From a virus, in the IMG/VR virus record IMGVR_UViG_3300028422_001986, positions 1 to 43,859 of that record: 43,859 nt of DNA; one strand, 5' to 3'. The translations under genes and the position numbers were made by a program. The notes under the pieces are model-generated. The model was not told the DNA's origin. It saw nothing but the letters and a program-made list of their open reading frames with translations, and did no database searches. This document shows, one piece after another, positions 15,224-22,795 of the stretch. Within the stretch, counting starts at the first letter, position 1, and every line of letters begins with the position of its first letter.

Positions 15224-15535
15224 TCACGCGGGCCTCAGATCGACGGTCCAGACCAGCCGCTCGCGGTCGCGGAAGGGCTCGCCCTGGATGAGGAAGGCGT
15301 CGCCCTCGGTCTCGATCCGGTCGCCGGGGCGCGGGTTTGCCACCTCGGCCACCTGTAGATCCACGCGCGTGGTCTCGGACCAGATCCTTGCATCGCCGAA
15401 ATCCGTAACCGCGTCCGCGCGCCGGGCGACGACGCGCACCTGAACGGGCGCGCCGCCCTCGGGCGTGTAGACCGCATCCCTGCCGATATTCGGATCGGCG
15501 AAGAGCGCGCCAACGGCGGCGGCGAAAGCGTTCAT
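15224..15535 (-). CDS. Head-tail connector protein (lambda FII-like)
   Basis: A 103-residue small beta-rich protein: N-terminal helix FAAAVGALFADPNIGRDAVY followed by strands VQVRVVARRADAVTDFGDAR, GDRIETEGDAFLIQGEP and LVWTVDLRPA. Size and pattern match the Phage_attach/FII group that caps the head after packaging and binds the tail. The ATG at 15535 overlaps the DUF2190 stop (TGATG). Its stop lies directly against the IS110-family right junction, so it is complete but its normal downstream neighbour is now about 1.46 kb away. Confidence 0.75.
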   Translation of the reverse strand: MNAFAAAVGALFADPNIGRDAVYTPEGGAPVQVRVVARRADAVTDFGDARIWSETTRVDLQVAEVANPRPGDRIETEGDAFLIQGEPFRDRERLVWTVDLRPA

Positions 15536-15870
15536 CAGAACGCGCCGTTCAACCGCACCCGGCCAATGGTGTCACCGGCCCCGCCTGCGACCGCCTCGGT
15601 GGCGACACCGATCAGCGTGTTCGAGGTGGCCACGTTGGTCGTGCGCTTGTTGGTGTCGTCCCAATAGATCCTGGCACCGGCGGTCCAGGCCTGTGAGCCG
15701 ATCTTGGTGATGTCGAAGACGCCGGTGAGCGCGGCCTCGACCGTTTCGCCGAGGGCGGCGGAGCCGGAGGCCACGCCGAAGATGGAGCCGACGAGCAAGC
15801 CATCGCCAGAAACGACGGCATAGGGCGCGGTCAGGGTGATGGTGTTGCCGGGCTGGACGTAGGTTTTCAT
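15535..15870 (-). CDS. DUF2190 capsid-associated protein
   Basis: A 111-residue DUF2190 protein, typical start MKTYVQPGNTITLTAPYAVV and motifs GDGLLVGSIFGVA and GDTIGRVRLNG. Members are small capsid-decoration/stabilising proteins; here it follows the protease-capsid fusion gene, in the position of lambda D. Good ribosome site (GAGGA, 8-9 nt before ATG). Confidence 0.9.
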   Translation of the reverse strand: MKTYVQPGNTITLTAPYAVVSGDGLLVGSIFGVASGSAALGETVEAALTGVFDITKIGSQAWTAGARIYWDDTNKRTTNVATSNTLIGVATEAVAGGAGDTIGRVRLNGAF

Positions 15871-15947
15871 GGGGAGAATCCTCGTGGAAAGACGAAGGGC
15901 GGCCCGTGTGGACCGCCCGTGTGTCAGGGTTCAGCATGGGGTGCGAG

Positions 15948-17984
15948 TTACGCGCCCGGGTTCTTGTAGAGGCCGCGCCAGTCGATGGCCTTGGCGCCGA
16001 AGTCGAGGCGGCACTTGATTTCGACGCCGTCGACATCGAAGCCGTTGCGGGTCTCGATATAGGCGCCCTGCTGACCCTCGAGATAGGCGTATTCGATGGT
16101 GTCGACTTGGTTGGGGCTTGCGGCCAGATACCAGGCGGTGGCGCTGGCGGCATCGAGGCGCGGCTCGCTGATCGGCGAGAGGGTGCGGATCGACTGCGGC
16201 ACCACGCTGGAGGTCGCAGCAGGCACGAGGTTCTGAGCCACGAGCTGTTCGGCTTTCAGCTCCAGCGCGGCGGGCACGATCAGGAAGGCGGGGCGGATGT
16301 TCAGCACCGTCTTCTTGTCGAGGCCGGTCTGCAGCGCCATCGCGGCGCGCGCCGCACCCACCGCATCGACGGCCAGCGCCGCGCCGGTGCCCGCGAGGTT
16401 CTTGTGGTTGGCGTGGAACAGCGCCGTGCCATCGGCCATCGCCGGGTTCGCGGTGATGATGCCCCAGACGACGTCGCTTTCCAGCTGGGCGATGGAGTTG
16501 CCGTACATCGCGGGGATCCGAGTGAAAGCGTCGAGATCGTCGTTGATCAGCACCTGGCGGGTGATGGCGACCACTCGGCCATAGGTCTTGACCTTGTAGC
16601 TTTCCTTGCTCTCGCCCAGCGTGCCGCGCTTGAACTCGCCGCTTTCGCCCACTTCCAGAAGCTGCGGCGCCTCGCCGAGCTGGACCCGGTGCATGGACTT
16701 GAAGTCGGTCGCCAGCACCTGGCGGCAGAAGAGCGCGAAGGTCCGGGGATAGGCGTCATAGGCCTGCCGCAGGGTCTTGTTGGTGACGGCCGAGAGGATC
16801 TCGGGGAAGTCCGAGGTCGAGTGCAACGCGCGCGTCGCCACCTCGTCGCGCGAAAGGCCGCGCGTGTTGACCCCGGCATTGCCGAGGCTCTCGCGTGCCA
16901 GTTCCAGCAGCGTCATGCCGCGATACTGCCGGGCGGCGTCATCCAGCTGGAACAGCGTCGGGCTGTAGCGGTGCAGCAGCGCGTTCGCCACGGCATCGCG
17001 GCGGGTGACGCGTTCATCCCGGCCGCCAAGGGGGACGGAGACATGGGGGAAGGTCCGGGTCTCGTCCGATTTCGTGGCGACCTGGTCGAGGATCAGGCGG
17101 CGGGATTCGTCCACGCTGACGCCGCGCTTGACCAGATCCTCGGCGAAGCTGCGCTCGAGGTTCAACCGCCCGGCCAGATCGTAGATGGTCGAGACGCGGT
17201 CGCGCTCGGCCTCGCGGGCGCGGGTCGCGATGGCTTCGGTATCCGGGGCCTCAGGCTTGGGAGCCTTGAGCTGGCTGCGCGTCTCGGCCGCGCGCGTCTG
17301 CGCCTCGGCCGCGCCGGTCTTGTCGTCGGGCATGGTGATCTCCTCGGTCGCTGCCGTATCGGTTGTGTCGTCGGCCGGTGCGGCCGGGGTCGTCTTGTCG
17401 GTCATCGGGGATGCTCCTTCGCTGGTTTCGGCGTCCCGGCGATGGAGGACGCAGTCGTGTTGTTCGCCCTTGGCGCGGAAGCCCGCGGCGGGATCGGCGC
17501 CGACCGGCACGGCCGAAATCTCGAACGGGGTCCAGTCGACCGCCCGCCAAAGCTCGCGCCCGCCATCGGGTTTCGAGATGTCGAAGCGGTGGACCTGATA
17601 GCCGATCGAGACCGCGCGGATGTGCCCGGCCTGGATGTCGCGCCAGATCGGCTCGACGTCGGCGCGTTCGCTGATCCGCACCAGCGCGATGCCGCGGCCG
17701 TTCTCGATCCGGGCCGAGCCCGGCACGACCGAACCGATGACCGCGTCGAGCGTGTCGAGCTCGTGCACCTTCAGGAAGGGCGCGCCCGCGTTCAGCCGGT
17801 CGAGACGGACATGGGCCGGGTCGAGGCTCAGTTCCTCGTCATAGGGCTCGCCGAAGAAGCTGGCGCGACGAACGCGGGCGCCCGCCGACCAGATCACCTC
17901 GACGGTGCGCGCGTCCGGGTCGACGCTGTTTGGCGCAAGCTCCGCCGACCGGCGCAGGGCCGGCAGTTCGATCATCGTATCCAT
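15948..17984 (-). CDS. Prohead protease / major capsid protein fusion
   Basis: A 678-residue polypeptide that joins a prohead protease and an HK97-fold capsid protein. The N-terminal part (about 1-185) has the protease-like segments DARTVEVIWSAGARVRRASF, FLKVHELDTLDAVIGSV and HIRAVSIGYQVHRFD (S78-like, with Ser in AVSIGY). A low-complexity, acidic Ala/Asp/Thr-rich linker (about 190-260) follows, acting like a scaffold/delta domain. The capsid part (about 300-678) includes RAMHSTSDFPEIL-type sequence, KTYGRVVAITRQVLINDDL and the C-terminal RLDFGAKAIDWRGLYKNPGA. The two activities are usually separate genes; cleavage in the linker would release mature capsid. An internal ATG near 17404 (MTDKTT) could give an additional scaffold-capsid product. 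Confidence 0.92.
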   Translation of the reverse strand: MDTMIELPALRRSAELAPNSVDPDARTVEVIWSAGARVRRASFFGEPYDEELSLDPAHVRLDRLNAGAPFLKVHELDTLDAVIGSVVPGSARIENGRGIALVRISERADVEPIWRDIQAGHIRAVSIGYQVHRFDISKPDGGRELWRAVDWTPFEISAVPVGADPAAGFRAKGEQHDCVLHRRDAETSEGASPMTDKTTPAAPADDTTDTAATEEITMPDDKTGAAEAQTRAAETRSQLKAPKPEAPDTEAIATRAREAERDRVSTIYDLAGRLNLERSFAEDLVKRGVSVDESRRLILDQVATKSDETRTFPHVSVPLGGRDERVTRRDAVANALLHRYSPTLFQLDDAARQYRGMTLLELARESLGNAGVNTRGLSRDEVATRALHSTSDFPEILSAVTNKTLRQAYDAYPRTFALFCRQVLATDFKSMHRVQLGEAPQLLEVGESGEFKRGTLGESKESYKVKTYGRVVAITRQVLINDDLDAFTRIPAMYGNSIAQLESDVVWGIITANPAMADGTALFHANHKNLAGTGAALAVDAVGAARAAMALQTGLDKKTVLNIRPAFLIVPAALELKAEQLVAQNLVPAATSSVVPQSIRTLSPISEPRLDAASATAWYLAASPNQVDTIEYAYLEGQQGAYIETRNGFDVDGVEIKCRLDFGAKAIDWRGLYKNPGA

Positions 17985-17988
17985 TGGG

Positions 17989-19509
17989 TCAGTCCTGTTG
18001 GTCGGCCTGCGTCGGTGTGGTTTCCGGATCGGCGGGGGCTGTCGGGTCGCCCGCCTGCGCGCTGCCGGTCTTGGTGACGCGGCGCGGGTCGCTGTCGAGC
18101 ACGAGGCCGAGGTCGTCGAGTTTGGCGTTTGTCGCGGCGATCTCGGCCAGCACGGCGTCGGGGTTGCGCCCCTGCCGGGCGATGGCCTGCGCGAGGGTCA
18201 TGGTGCCCGACCGGATGGCCAGCAAGTCCGCCATCGCATCCTTCTGCGGATCGACGGCCTCGAACTTCGGCGGCTGCCATTCGACCGGGACATCGGGTGT
18301 CGGGATCTGACCCGCCGCCCATGCGGCTTCCGTGAACCAGCGCCAGACCGGCGCGCAGAACATCGGGATGAACAGCTGCCACTGCACGGCATCGATCTGG
18401 CGGCGGAACTCGACGAGCCCCGCCCGGATCGAGGAATAGTTGACCTGGGACAGGTCCCCGGTCAGCAGCTCGTAGGGCACGCGGAACCCGGCCGAGATCG
18501 TGTGCAGGCTCGCCCGCTTGTACTCGCCGTAGCCGCCGGTGGCCGCGGGCTGGTTGAAGCGGATGTCCTTGCCGCCACGGGCATAGGCGATCAGCCCGGG
18601 CTCGAACTGCTCGACCCGGTTGCCATCGGCATCGACCACGGAGGGCGCGATGCCCTGCTGCGCCTCGTCATCGCCGAATACGATGGCGGTGACGCAGGCC
18701 TCGGTCTTCTTGCGGACCAGTTCGGCGACCTCGTAGTCGTCGAGATCGCGCAAGCTGCGGATCACCGGCGCGCCCCAGGGAACGCCCCGCGCCTGCGTGC
18801 GCTGCTTTTCGTAGACATGGGCGATCTCGCTCGCCGGGACCGGGCGGCTCTGCAACCCGTTCTGCAAGGCCCCGTAGGCGTCACCGGGATGTTCGGCATG
18901 GAGCCAGTACGCGCGGCGCTTGCCGACCTGGTCGAACTCGATCCCTTGGACTAAGCGTGCCGCGCCGAGCGCGCCGGATTTCGAGGCGTCGAGGAAGTCG
19001 GCCTCCAGCACCTGCAATTGCAGCGGCACGGGCAATCCGTCGCTCGCGCGCCGCAGGCGGCGGCGCACCAGCACCTCGCCCGCCTCGACCATCTCGCGGC
19101 AGATCAGCGTCTGCAAACCGTAGAAGTCGAGCTGACCATCGGCATCGCACTCCGCCGTCCAGCGCTCGAAAAGATCATCGACCCTGCGGTCCACGGCCTC
19201 GTTACCACTCGCGGCGCGCGGCATGATCCCCGCGCCGATGATGTTGTTCACCAGCACCGCGACGGCTTTCGCCGCATGCGGGTTGTTGCGCACCAGATCC
19301 CGCATCCGGTCGCGCAAGAGCGCCCCGGCCACGCCGATCTCGGTGTCGGCGGAGGATCCCGGCGCGCGCCAGCCCTCCGTGCGCCGCCCCTTGGACGCGC
19401 CGTCGTAGCCGCGCGTCAGGGTCTCGAAGGCCTGCCGTGCCAAGACGCGTCGTGCCGCCATGCGCGGAGCGACCGAAGCGATGGCATGGTCCATCCAGTT
19501 CGCGGACAT
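17989..19509 (-). CDS. Phage portal protein, lambda gpB family
   Basis: A 506-residue portal subunit that forms the dodecameric DNA channel at one capsid vertex. The family features are the N-terminal GYDGASKGRRTEGWRAPGSS, RDRMRDLVRNNPHAAKAVAV, the central VEAGEVLVRRRLRRASDGLP and the ISAGFRVPYELLTGDLSQVN YSS region near 365. C-terminal tail is acidic/proline-rich (TAPADPETTPTQADQQD). ATG overlaps the gpW-like gene stop (TGATG). Order terminase, gpW, portal, protease is lambda order. Confidence 0.94.
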   Translation of the reverse strand: MSANWMDHAIASVAPRMAARRVLARQAFETLTRGYDGASKGRRTEGWRAPGSSADTEIGVAGALLRDRMRDLVRNNPHAAKAVAVLVNNIIGAGIMPRAASGNEAVDRRVDDLFERWTAECDADGQLDFYGLQTLICREMVEAGEVLVRRRLRRASDGLPVPLQLQVLEADFLDASKSGALGAARLVQGIEFDQVGKRRAYWLHAEHPGDAYGALQNGLQSRPVPASEIAHVYEKQRTQARGVPWGAPVIRSLRDLDDYEVAELVRKKTEACVTAIVFGDDEAQQGIAPSVVDADGNRVEQFEPGLIAYARGGKDIRFNQPAATGGYGEYKRASLHTISAGFRVPYELLTGDLSQVNYSSIRAGLVEFRRQIDAVQWQLFIPMFCAPVWRWFTEAAWAAGQIPTPDVPVEWQPPKFEAVDPQKDAMADLLAIRSGTMTLAQAIARQGRNPDAVLAEIAATNAKLDDLGLVLDSDPRRVTKTGSAQAGDPTAPADPETTPTQADQQD

Positions 19510-19718
19510 CAGCGGTCCCCTCGGGAGAAGCCCGCGAGCCCGGCCACCGGCAACGGCCGGGTGGTGCCCGCAATGGCACGCTCGATAGTGCGGATGCGGG
19601 CGAGCAGATCCTCGGCCGAGCCATAGTCCACGGATTTGCCGTCATAGCTCACCCGGGTCGTGCCGCTGGCATAGGCCCGGCGCAGCGCCGAGAGCTCGGT
19701 TTCCGTCCAGTCCGTCAT
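19509..19718 (-). CDS. Head-tail joining protein, gpW-like
   Basis: A 69-residue protein, MTDWTETELSALRRAYASGT, then VSYDGKSVDYGSAEDLLARI. The short helix, beta hairpin, helix layout (FxxR...YASG...V.Y.GK.V.Y.S..DL) is that of the lambda gpW family, which attaches below the portal. Start at 19718 chosen because ATG overlaps the terminase stop (TGATG); the ATG at 19727 lies inside the terminase gene. Confidence 0.88.
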   Translation of the reverse strand: MTDWTETELSALRRAYASGTTRVSYDGKSVDYGSAEDLLARIRTIERAIAGTTRPLPVAGLAGFSRGDR

Positions 19719-21688
19719 CAAAACCATCCTCCGCGCCGTCCAAGCCAGTCGGAGCGGCGCTTGCCTTGTGGGGCCTGTCCGGGACGGTGAATTTGTCCGG
19801 CCGGATCGGTGTCACCATCGGGGGCGGCCCCGAGTTGATCCTCGAGGTCGCGCCATTTTTCCTCAGTCCAGCGGTCCGCGCCCGCGATCCAGGCGGCGGC
19901 GCGGGCATAGACCCGGCAATCCAGCGCCTCGTTGCGCTCGCGCAGCTTCTGCCATTCGAGCTTGGCGAAGCCGCGTTTCGTGCGGACGGTGACCAGTTGC
20001 TCGGCCACGACCTGCTTCAGCCACTCGCTTTCCACCCATGTCGGCAGGTGGATCGTGCCGGGCGGAAAGGCCGCGCCCTCGGCGCGTTCTTCCTCAGTCG
20101 GCCGTCCCAGCCGCAGAAAGCGGTAGGTCTCGGCCTTGAAGGTCGAGACCGCCACGGTCCACAGCCGCGCGCCGCGCCGCAGGCGTTTTCCGCCCTCGGT
20201 CGCGTCGACGAAGGTCGGCCCCGACACCGGGCTCGAGCGGTTGAAGCCCTCGACGCCCTTCACCGGGGAAACCTGTGCAAACCCGGCGTTGCGCGACCAG
20301 GAATAGACAGCCGGGGCCTCGTAGCCGGTGTCGATGGCGAGCCGCGCGATGCGCAAATGCGCGCCGCGTTCGTGCGGCCAGCTTCGATCCAGCAGCGCAG
20401 TCAGTTCCGACCACGCGTCATGCCGATCCGGGCCGCCCTCAATCACGACGTGATCGACGAGCCAGCTTTCGAGCCCGCGCCCCCAAGCCCAGACATCGAC
20501 CTCGATCCGGTCCTTCTGAACGTCGGCCCCGGCGGTCAGGAACAGACCACCCGCGGGCACCGTGCCCGGTTTCCAAGCCTCGCGCCGGTCGTAGAGACGC
20601 TGCCAGTCCGGGGCTTCACCGCTTTCGACCCAAGTCTCGCCCAGAGACGTATTAACGAAGGTCTTCATCGTCTCGTCCCCGCCGGAGCGGGCCGAGAGGA
20701 AGGCCCGCACCATCGCCTCCAGTCTGACCCAGGGCGAGTAGATCTCGTTCAAGTGAAACCCTGCCACGCCCGCGAATGTCTGCTCCGCCACCCAATGCCC
20801 TTTCGATACGGCCGCCCAGCGGGTCTCATCCCGCCACGCCGCATCGCAATCGGCGCAGTGGTAGCGAGCCGTTTCGGGCCGGTGCTCGCCTTGGGCCCCC
20901 TTGCTCCAGCGTACCTGTGTCCAGGTCAGCACCTGTTCTGCCCCACAGTCCGGGCATGGCACCCAGAACCGGCGCTGATCGCTTTCCCCAAAGGCTGCCT
21001 CGATCCGGCTGGTGCCCTTGTTCGTCGGCGTCGAGACCAGCACGATCTTGCGGTTCCAGAAGGTCACCGTGCGCTTCCTGGCGAGGTTGACAGGATCACC
21101 CTCGGCGCCCGCGCTGAACGGGTAGCGGTCCACCTCGTCGCACAGCAGCAGGCGGATCGGGCGGCTGGCCAGACCCGAGGGCGCGTTCGCGCCCACGATG
21201 GTCAGATGCCCGCCCGGAAACCGCTTGTGCAGGATCTTGTTGTTGCCGTCGCGCGAGCGCGGATCGGCGATCTTGCCCTGCAGGCAGGGCGTGTCGCGGG
21301 CCATCGGCGAAAAGCGGTCCTTCGACCAGGTTTCCGCGTCACGCTCGGTCGGCATCACCACCATGATCGGCGCGGGATCCTGATCGATGTGATAGCCGCA
21401 GGCGTTGTTCAGCACCTCGGTCTTGCCGACCTGGGCGGAGGACATGATGACCACCGTCTCCGTCGATGCGTCCGAGATCGCCTCCATGATCCCGCGCTGA
21501 TATTCAGCCCGGCTCGTGCGCCATTGCCCGGGTTCGGCGCTGGCCTCAGAGCTCAGCCGCCGGTTCTGATCCGCCCAATCGCTGATCGTCAGTTCCGGCG
21601 GTGGGCGCAGCACCTTCAGCGCCGTCTCCACCGTCCGCTTCAGGATCGGCGAGCCCGTCAATGTCAGCGATGGCTTCGAGTTGGACAT
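19718..21688 (-). CDS. Terminase large subunit, GpA family
   Basis: About 656 residues (662 from the ATG at 21706). It is the packaging motor ATPase and nuclease of the GpA (PF05876) type. The ATPase part contains VVIMSSAQVGKTEVLNNACG (Walker A-like, QVGKT) and the Walker B-like LLLCDEVDRYP; a cysteine quartet (CPDCG...CADCD) gives the zinc-binding insert; the nuclease half has VDVWAWGRGLESWLVDH and LAIDTGYEAPAVYSWSRNAG. The 5' end overlaps the small terminase gene by about 140-160 bases in another frame. The C-terminal tail is basic (RRSDWLGRRGGWF) and overlaps gpW by one base. Confidence 0.94.
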   Translation of the reverse strand: MSNSKPSLTLTGSPILKRTVETALKVLRPPPELTISDWADQNRRLSSEASAEPGQWRTSRAEYQRGIMEAISDASTETVVIMSSAQVGKTEVLNNACGYHIDQDPAPIMVVMPTERDAETWSKDRFSPMARDTPCLQGKIADPRSRDGNNKILHKRFPGGHLTIVGANAPSGLASRPIRLLLCDEVDRYPFSAGAEGDPVNLARKRTVTFWNRKIVLVSTPTNKGTSRIEAAFGESDQRRFWVPCPDCGAEQVLTWTQVRWSKGAQGEHRPETARYHCADCDAAWRDETRWAAVSKGHWVAEQTFAGVAGFHLNEIYSPWVRLEAMVRAFLSARSGGDETMKTFVNTSLGETWVESGEAPDWQRLYDRREAWKPGTVPAGGLFLTAGADVQKDRIEVDVWAWGRGLESWLVDHVVIEGGPDRHDAWSELTALLDRSWPHERGAHLRIARLAIDTGYEAPAVYSWSRNAGFAQVSPVKGVEGFNRSSPVSGPTFVDATEGGKRLRRGARLWTVAVSTFKAETYRFLRLGRPTEEERAEGAAFPPGTIHLPTWVESEWLKQVVAEQLVTVRTKRGFAKLEWQKLRERNEALDCRVYARAAAWIAGADRWTEEKWRDLEDQLGAAPDGDTDPAGQIHRPGQAPQGKRRSDWLGRRGGWF

Positions 21689-22142
21689 CTGGCTGCGCGA
21701 GATCATCGAGCACCTCGCGGATGGTCATTCGGATCAGATTCCGGGTGTCTCCGACGGTTGATTGTTCAAAAACCTGCGGCGCCAGCCGGTCCGGCAGCGC
21801 GAGCAAGCGGGTGCGCAGAAGTGCCAGAACGGCGATCCAGGCGGCCTCGATCTCTTCTGCCGCGATCAGCGCGCCACGCTTTTCCTCGGCCTCCATCTCG
21901 GCAAGATCAGCCCGCGCCCGAATGAAGCGCGCCCGCTCGGCCGCGTAATCCGGCGCACCGGCCTGCGCCTTCGATGCCTGTTCGCGCAGGTAGCGGACAT
22001 AGCCGCGCACCGAGCCGATCAGGTCATATTGGCCGCGCTCGGCCTTCGGGATCACACCCTCGCGGCTCAGCTGCTGAACCCGGCGCTCCGAGAGATCAAG
22101 GAGCCGCGCGATCACGCCGATGGGTTGCGTGGCTGACGACAT
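21546..22142 (-). CDS. Terminase small subunit, Nu1-like
   Basis: A 198-residue protein with an N-terminal winged-helix/MerR-like DNA-binding segment (PIGVIARLLDLSERRVQQLS, REGVIPKAERGQYDLIGSVR), a helical middle (RARADLAEMEAEEKRGALIA) and an acidic Gly/Asp-rich C-terminal tail. This is the architecture of phage DNA-packaging Nu1-type subunits, which recognise cos/pac and recruit the large subunit. First gene of the late operon. The last 45 or so codons overlap the start of the large terminase gene in another frame. Confidence 0.88.
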   Translation of the reverse strand: MSSATQPIGVIARLLDLSERRVQQLSREGVIPKAERGQYDLIGSVRGYVRYLREQASKAQAGAPDYAAERARFIRARADLAEMEAEEKRGALIAAEEIEAAWIAVLALLRTRLLALPDRLAPQVFEQSTVGDTRNLIRMTIREVLDDLAQPDVQLEAIADIDGLADPEADGGDGAEGAAPTAGTDDQRLGGSEPAAEL

Positions 22143-22185
22143 GAGATGATCCGAATTCTCCGATTAAAGCCATGTAATTGCTGCG

Positions 22186-22193
22186 ATTATACT
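22186..22193. promoter_or_regulatory. Candidate divergent -10 elements for late and plus-strand operons
   Basis: This AT-rich spot lies in the 115-base gap between the small terminase gene (minus) and the first plus-strand gene. It reads TATAAT on the minus strand (22186-22191) and TATACT on the plus strand (22188-22193). A clear -35 was not found on the minus side (best TCTGCC); TTAAAG is a weak -35 on the plus side. It is a plausible late promoter region, perhaps activator-dependent. Confidence 0.35.
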
Positions 22194-22257
22194 GGATGAT
22201 GTGCCCCGGCAGAGCGAAGCTGATCCTACGAAAACGATGCACCCCAAGGAGCCTGCC

Positions 22258-22440
22258 ATGACCCTCGCCGAACGCTACAACCTTGAAGCCGCCCGCCTGC
22301 TTCCGCACATGGCCGCCGACCTTCAGGTCGATCCCGCCATCACCCGCGCGACCGAGATCGACGAGATCGTCTTCCGGCGCGGCGAGTTTCTGGGCGGCAT
22401 GGCCTGCGCGATCCTCGCGATGATCGAGCAGAAGAACTGA
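22258..22440 (+). CDS. Small hypothetical protein (60 aa)
   Basis: Sixty residues, MTLAERYNLEAARLLPHMAA, predicted mostly helical, ending AILAMIEQKN. The start has AAGGAG 6-7 nt upstream and sets this start over the upstream one at 22201. First of three short plus-strand genes transcribed away from the late operon. Not recognised by family. Confidence 0.7.
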   Translation: MTLAERYNLEAARLLPHMAADLQVDPAITRATEIDEIVFRRGEFLGGMACAILAMIEQKN

Positions 22441-22449
22441 GGGGGCAGG

Positions 22450-22701
22450 ATGATGACCGACCGCCACCAACTCCGCGCCGAAAAGGCCCGCCGGAACCAA
22501 GAAGTCGCGCTGGCGGCCTTCATTGAAAAGAAGGCCGAGATCGACACGATGCTCGCCCGCCTGCAGAGGCTGAGCGATGACCACTTCGACGCCCATCCCG
22601 ACGAGATCAACTGGGGCCACGTCGGCACCCTCGAACACTACGCGAGCCTGTTGAAGCGCATCACCGACAGCGCGTTCGGCGAAGGCGAATTCGCAGACTG
22701 A
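22450..22701 (+). CDS. Small hypothetical helical protein (83 aa)
   Basis: Eighty-three residues, highly charged and helical: EKARRNQEVALAAFIEKKAE, MLARLQRLSDDHFDAHPDEI, ending GEGEFAD. Probably a coiled-coil-like phage accessory protein. Start ATG-ATG with GGGGGCAGG upstream (either ATG possible). Nine bases after the previous gene, so likely co-transcribed. Family unknown. Confidence 0.72.
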   Translation: MMTDRHQLRAEKARRNQEVALAAFIEKKAEIDTMLARLQRLSDDHFDAHPDEINWGHVGTLEHYASLLKRITDSAFGEGEFAD

Positions 22702-22743
22702 CCTCCGGGATCTCCGGACCTTCGCCGCGCGCGTGCGCGGCTT

Positions 22744-22795
22744 GGGGTCGTAGAAGGGATCGCGACGGACGCGACCCGAATACGGAGACGACCCC
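22744..22795 (+). promoter_or_regulatory. Nested inverted repeats over the DUF3489 ribosome site
   Basis: GGGGTCG (22744-22750) is complementary to CGACCCC (22789-22795), which lies between the GGAGA ribosome site and the ATG at 22796. Inside is a second stem (GGGATCGCG against CGCGACCC). Closing the outer stem would place the ribosome site in a structured loop. A translational switch is possible; no effector is known. Confidence 0.35.

Larger units (their letters stand above)
13765..15224 (+). mobile_element. IS110-family insertion sequence in the late operon
   Basis: About 1.46 kb carrying one IS110-type recombinase gene with a 220-base leader and a short 3' tail. There are no obvious terminal inverted repeats, as expected for this family. 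The sequence CTCA occurs at both junctions (13763-13766 and 15223-15226), so the insertion is consistent with a CT core as in IS621. Removing it restores CCCGCGTGAGTGGAGGAG on the minus strand, joining the FII-like gene stop to a GTG start of DUF6441 by GTGA overlap. A reading with a 3-bp ATC repeat (13766-13768 and 15221-15223) is also possible but gives a less natural junction. Confidence 0.85.

Noticed and set aside
13764-15227. Minus-strand open frame of 487 codons through the IS element
   Set aside because: Antisense of the IS110 recombinase; bounded by the IS ends only by chance.
15906-18077. Plus-strand open frame of 723 codons opposite the capsid gene
   Set aside because: Shadow frame with Arg/Gly/Val bias; capsid fusion on the other strand is clear.
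19766-21925. Plus-strand open frame of 719 codons opposite the large terminase
   Set aside because: Shadow frame; the terminase is strongly supported.
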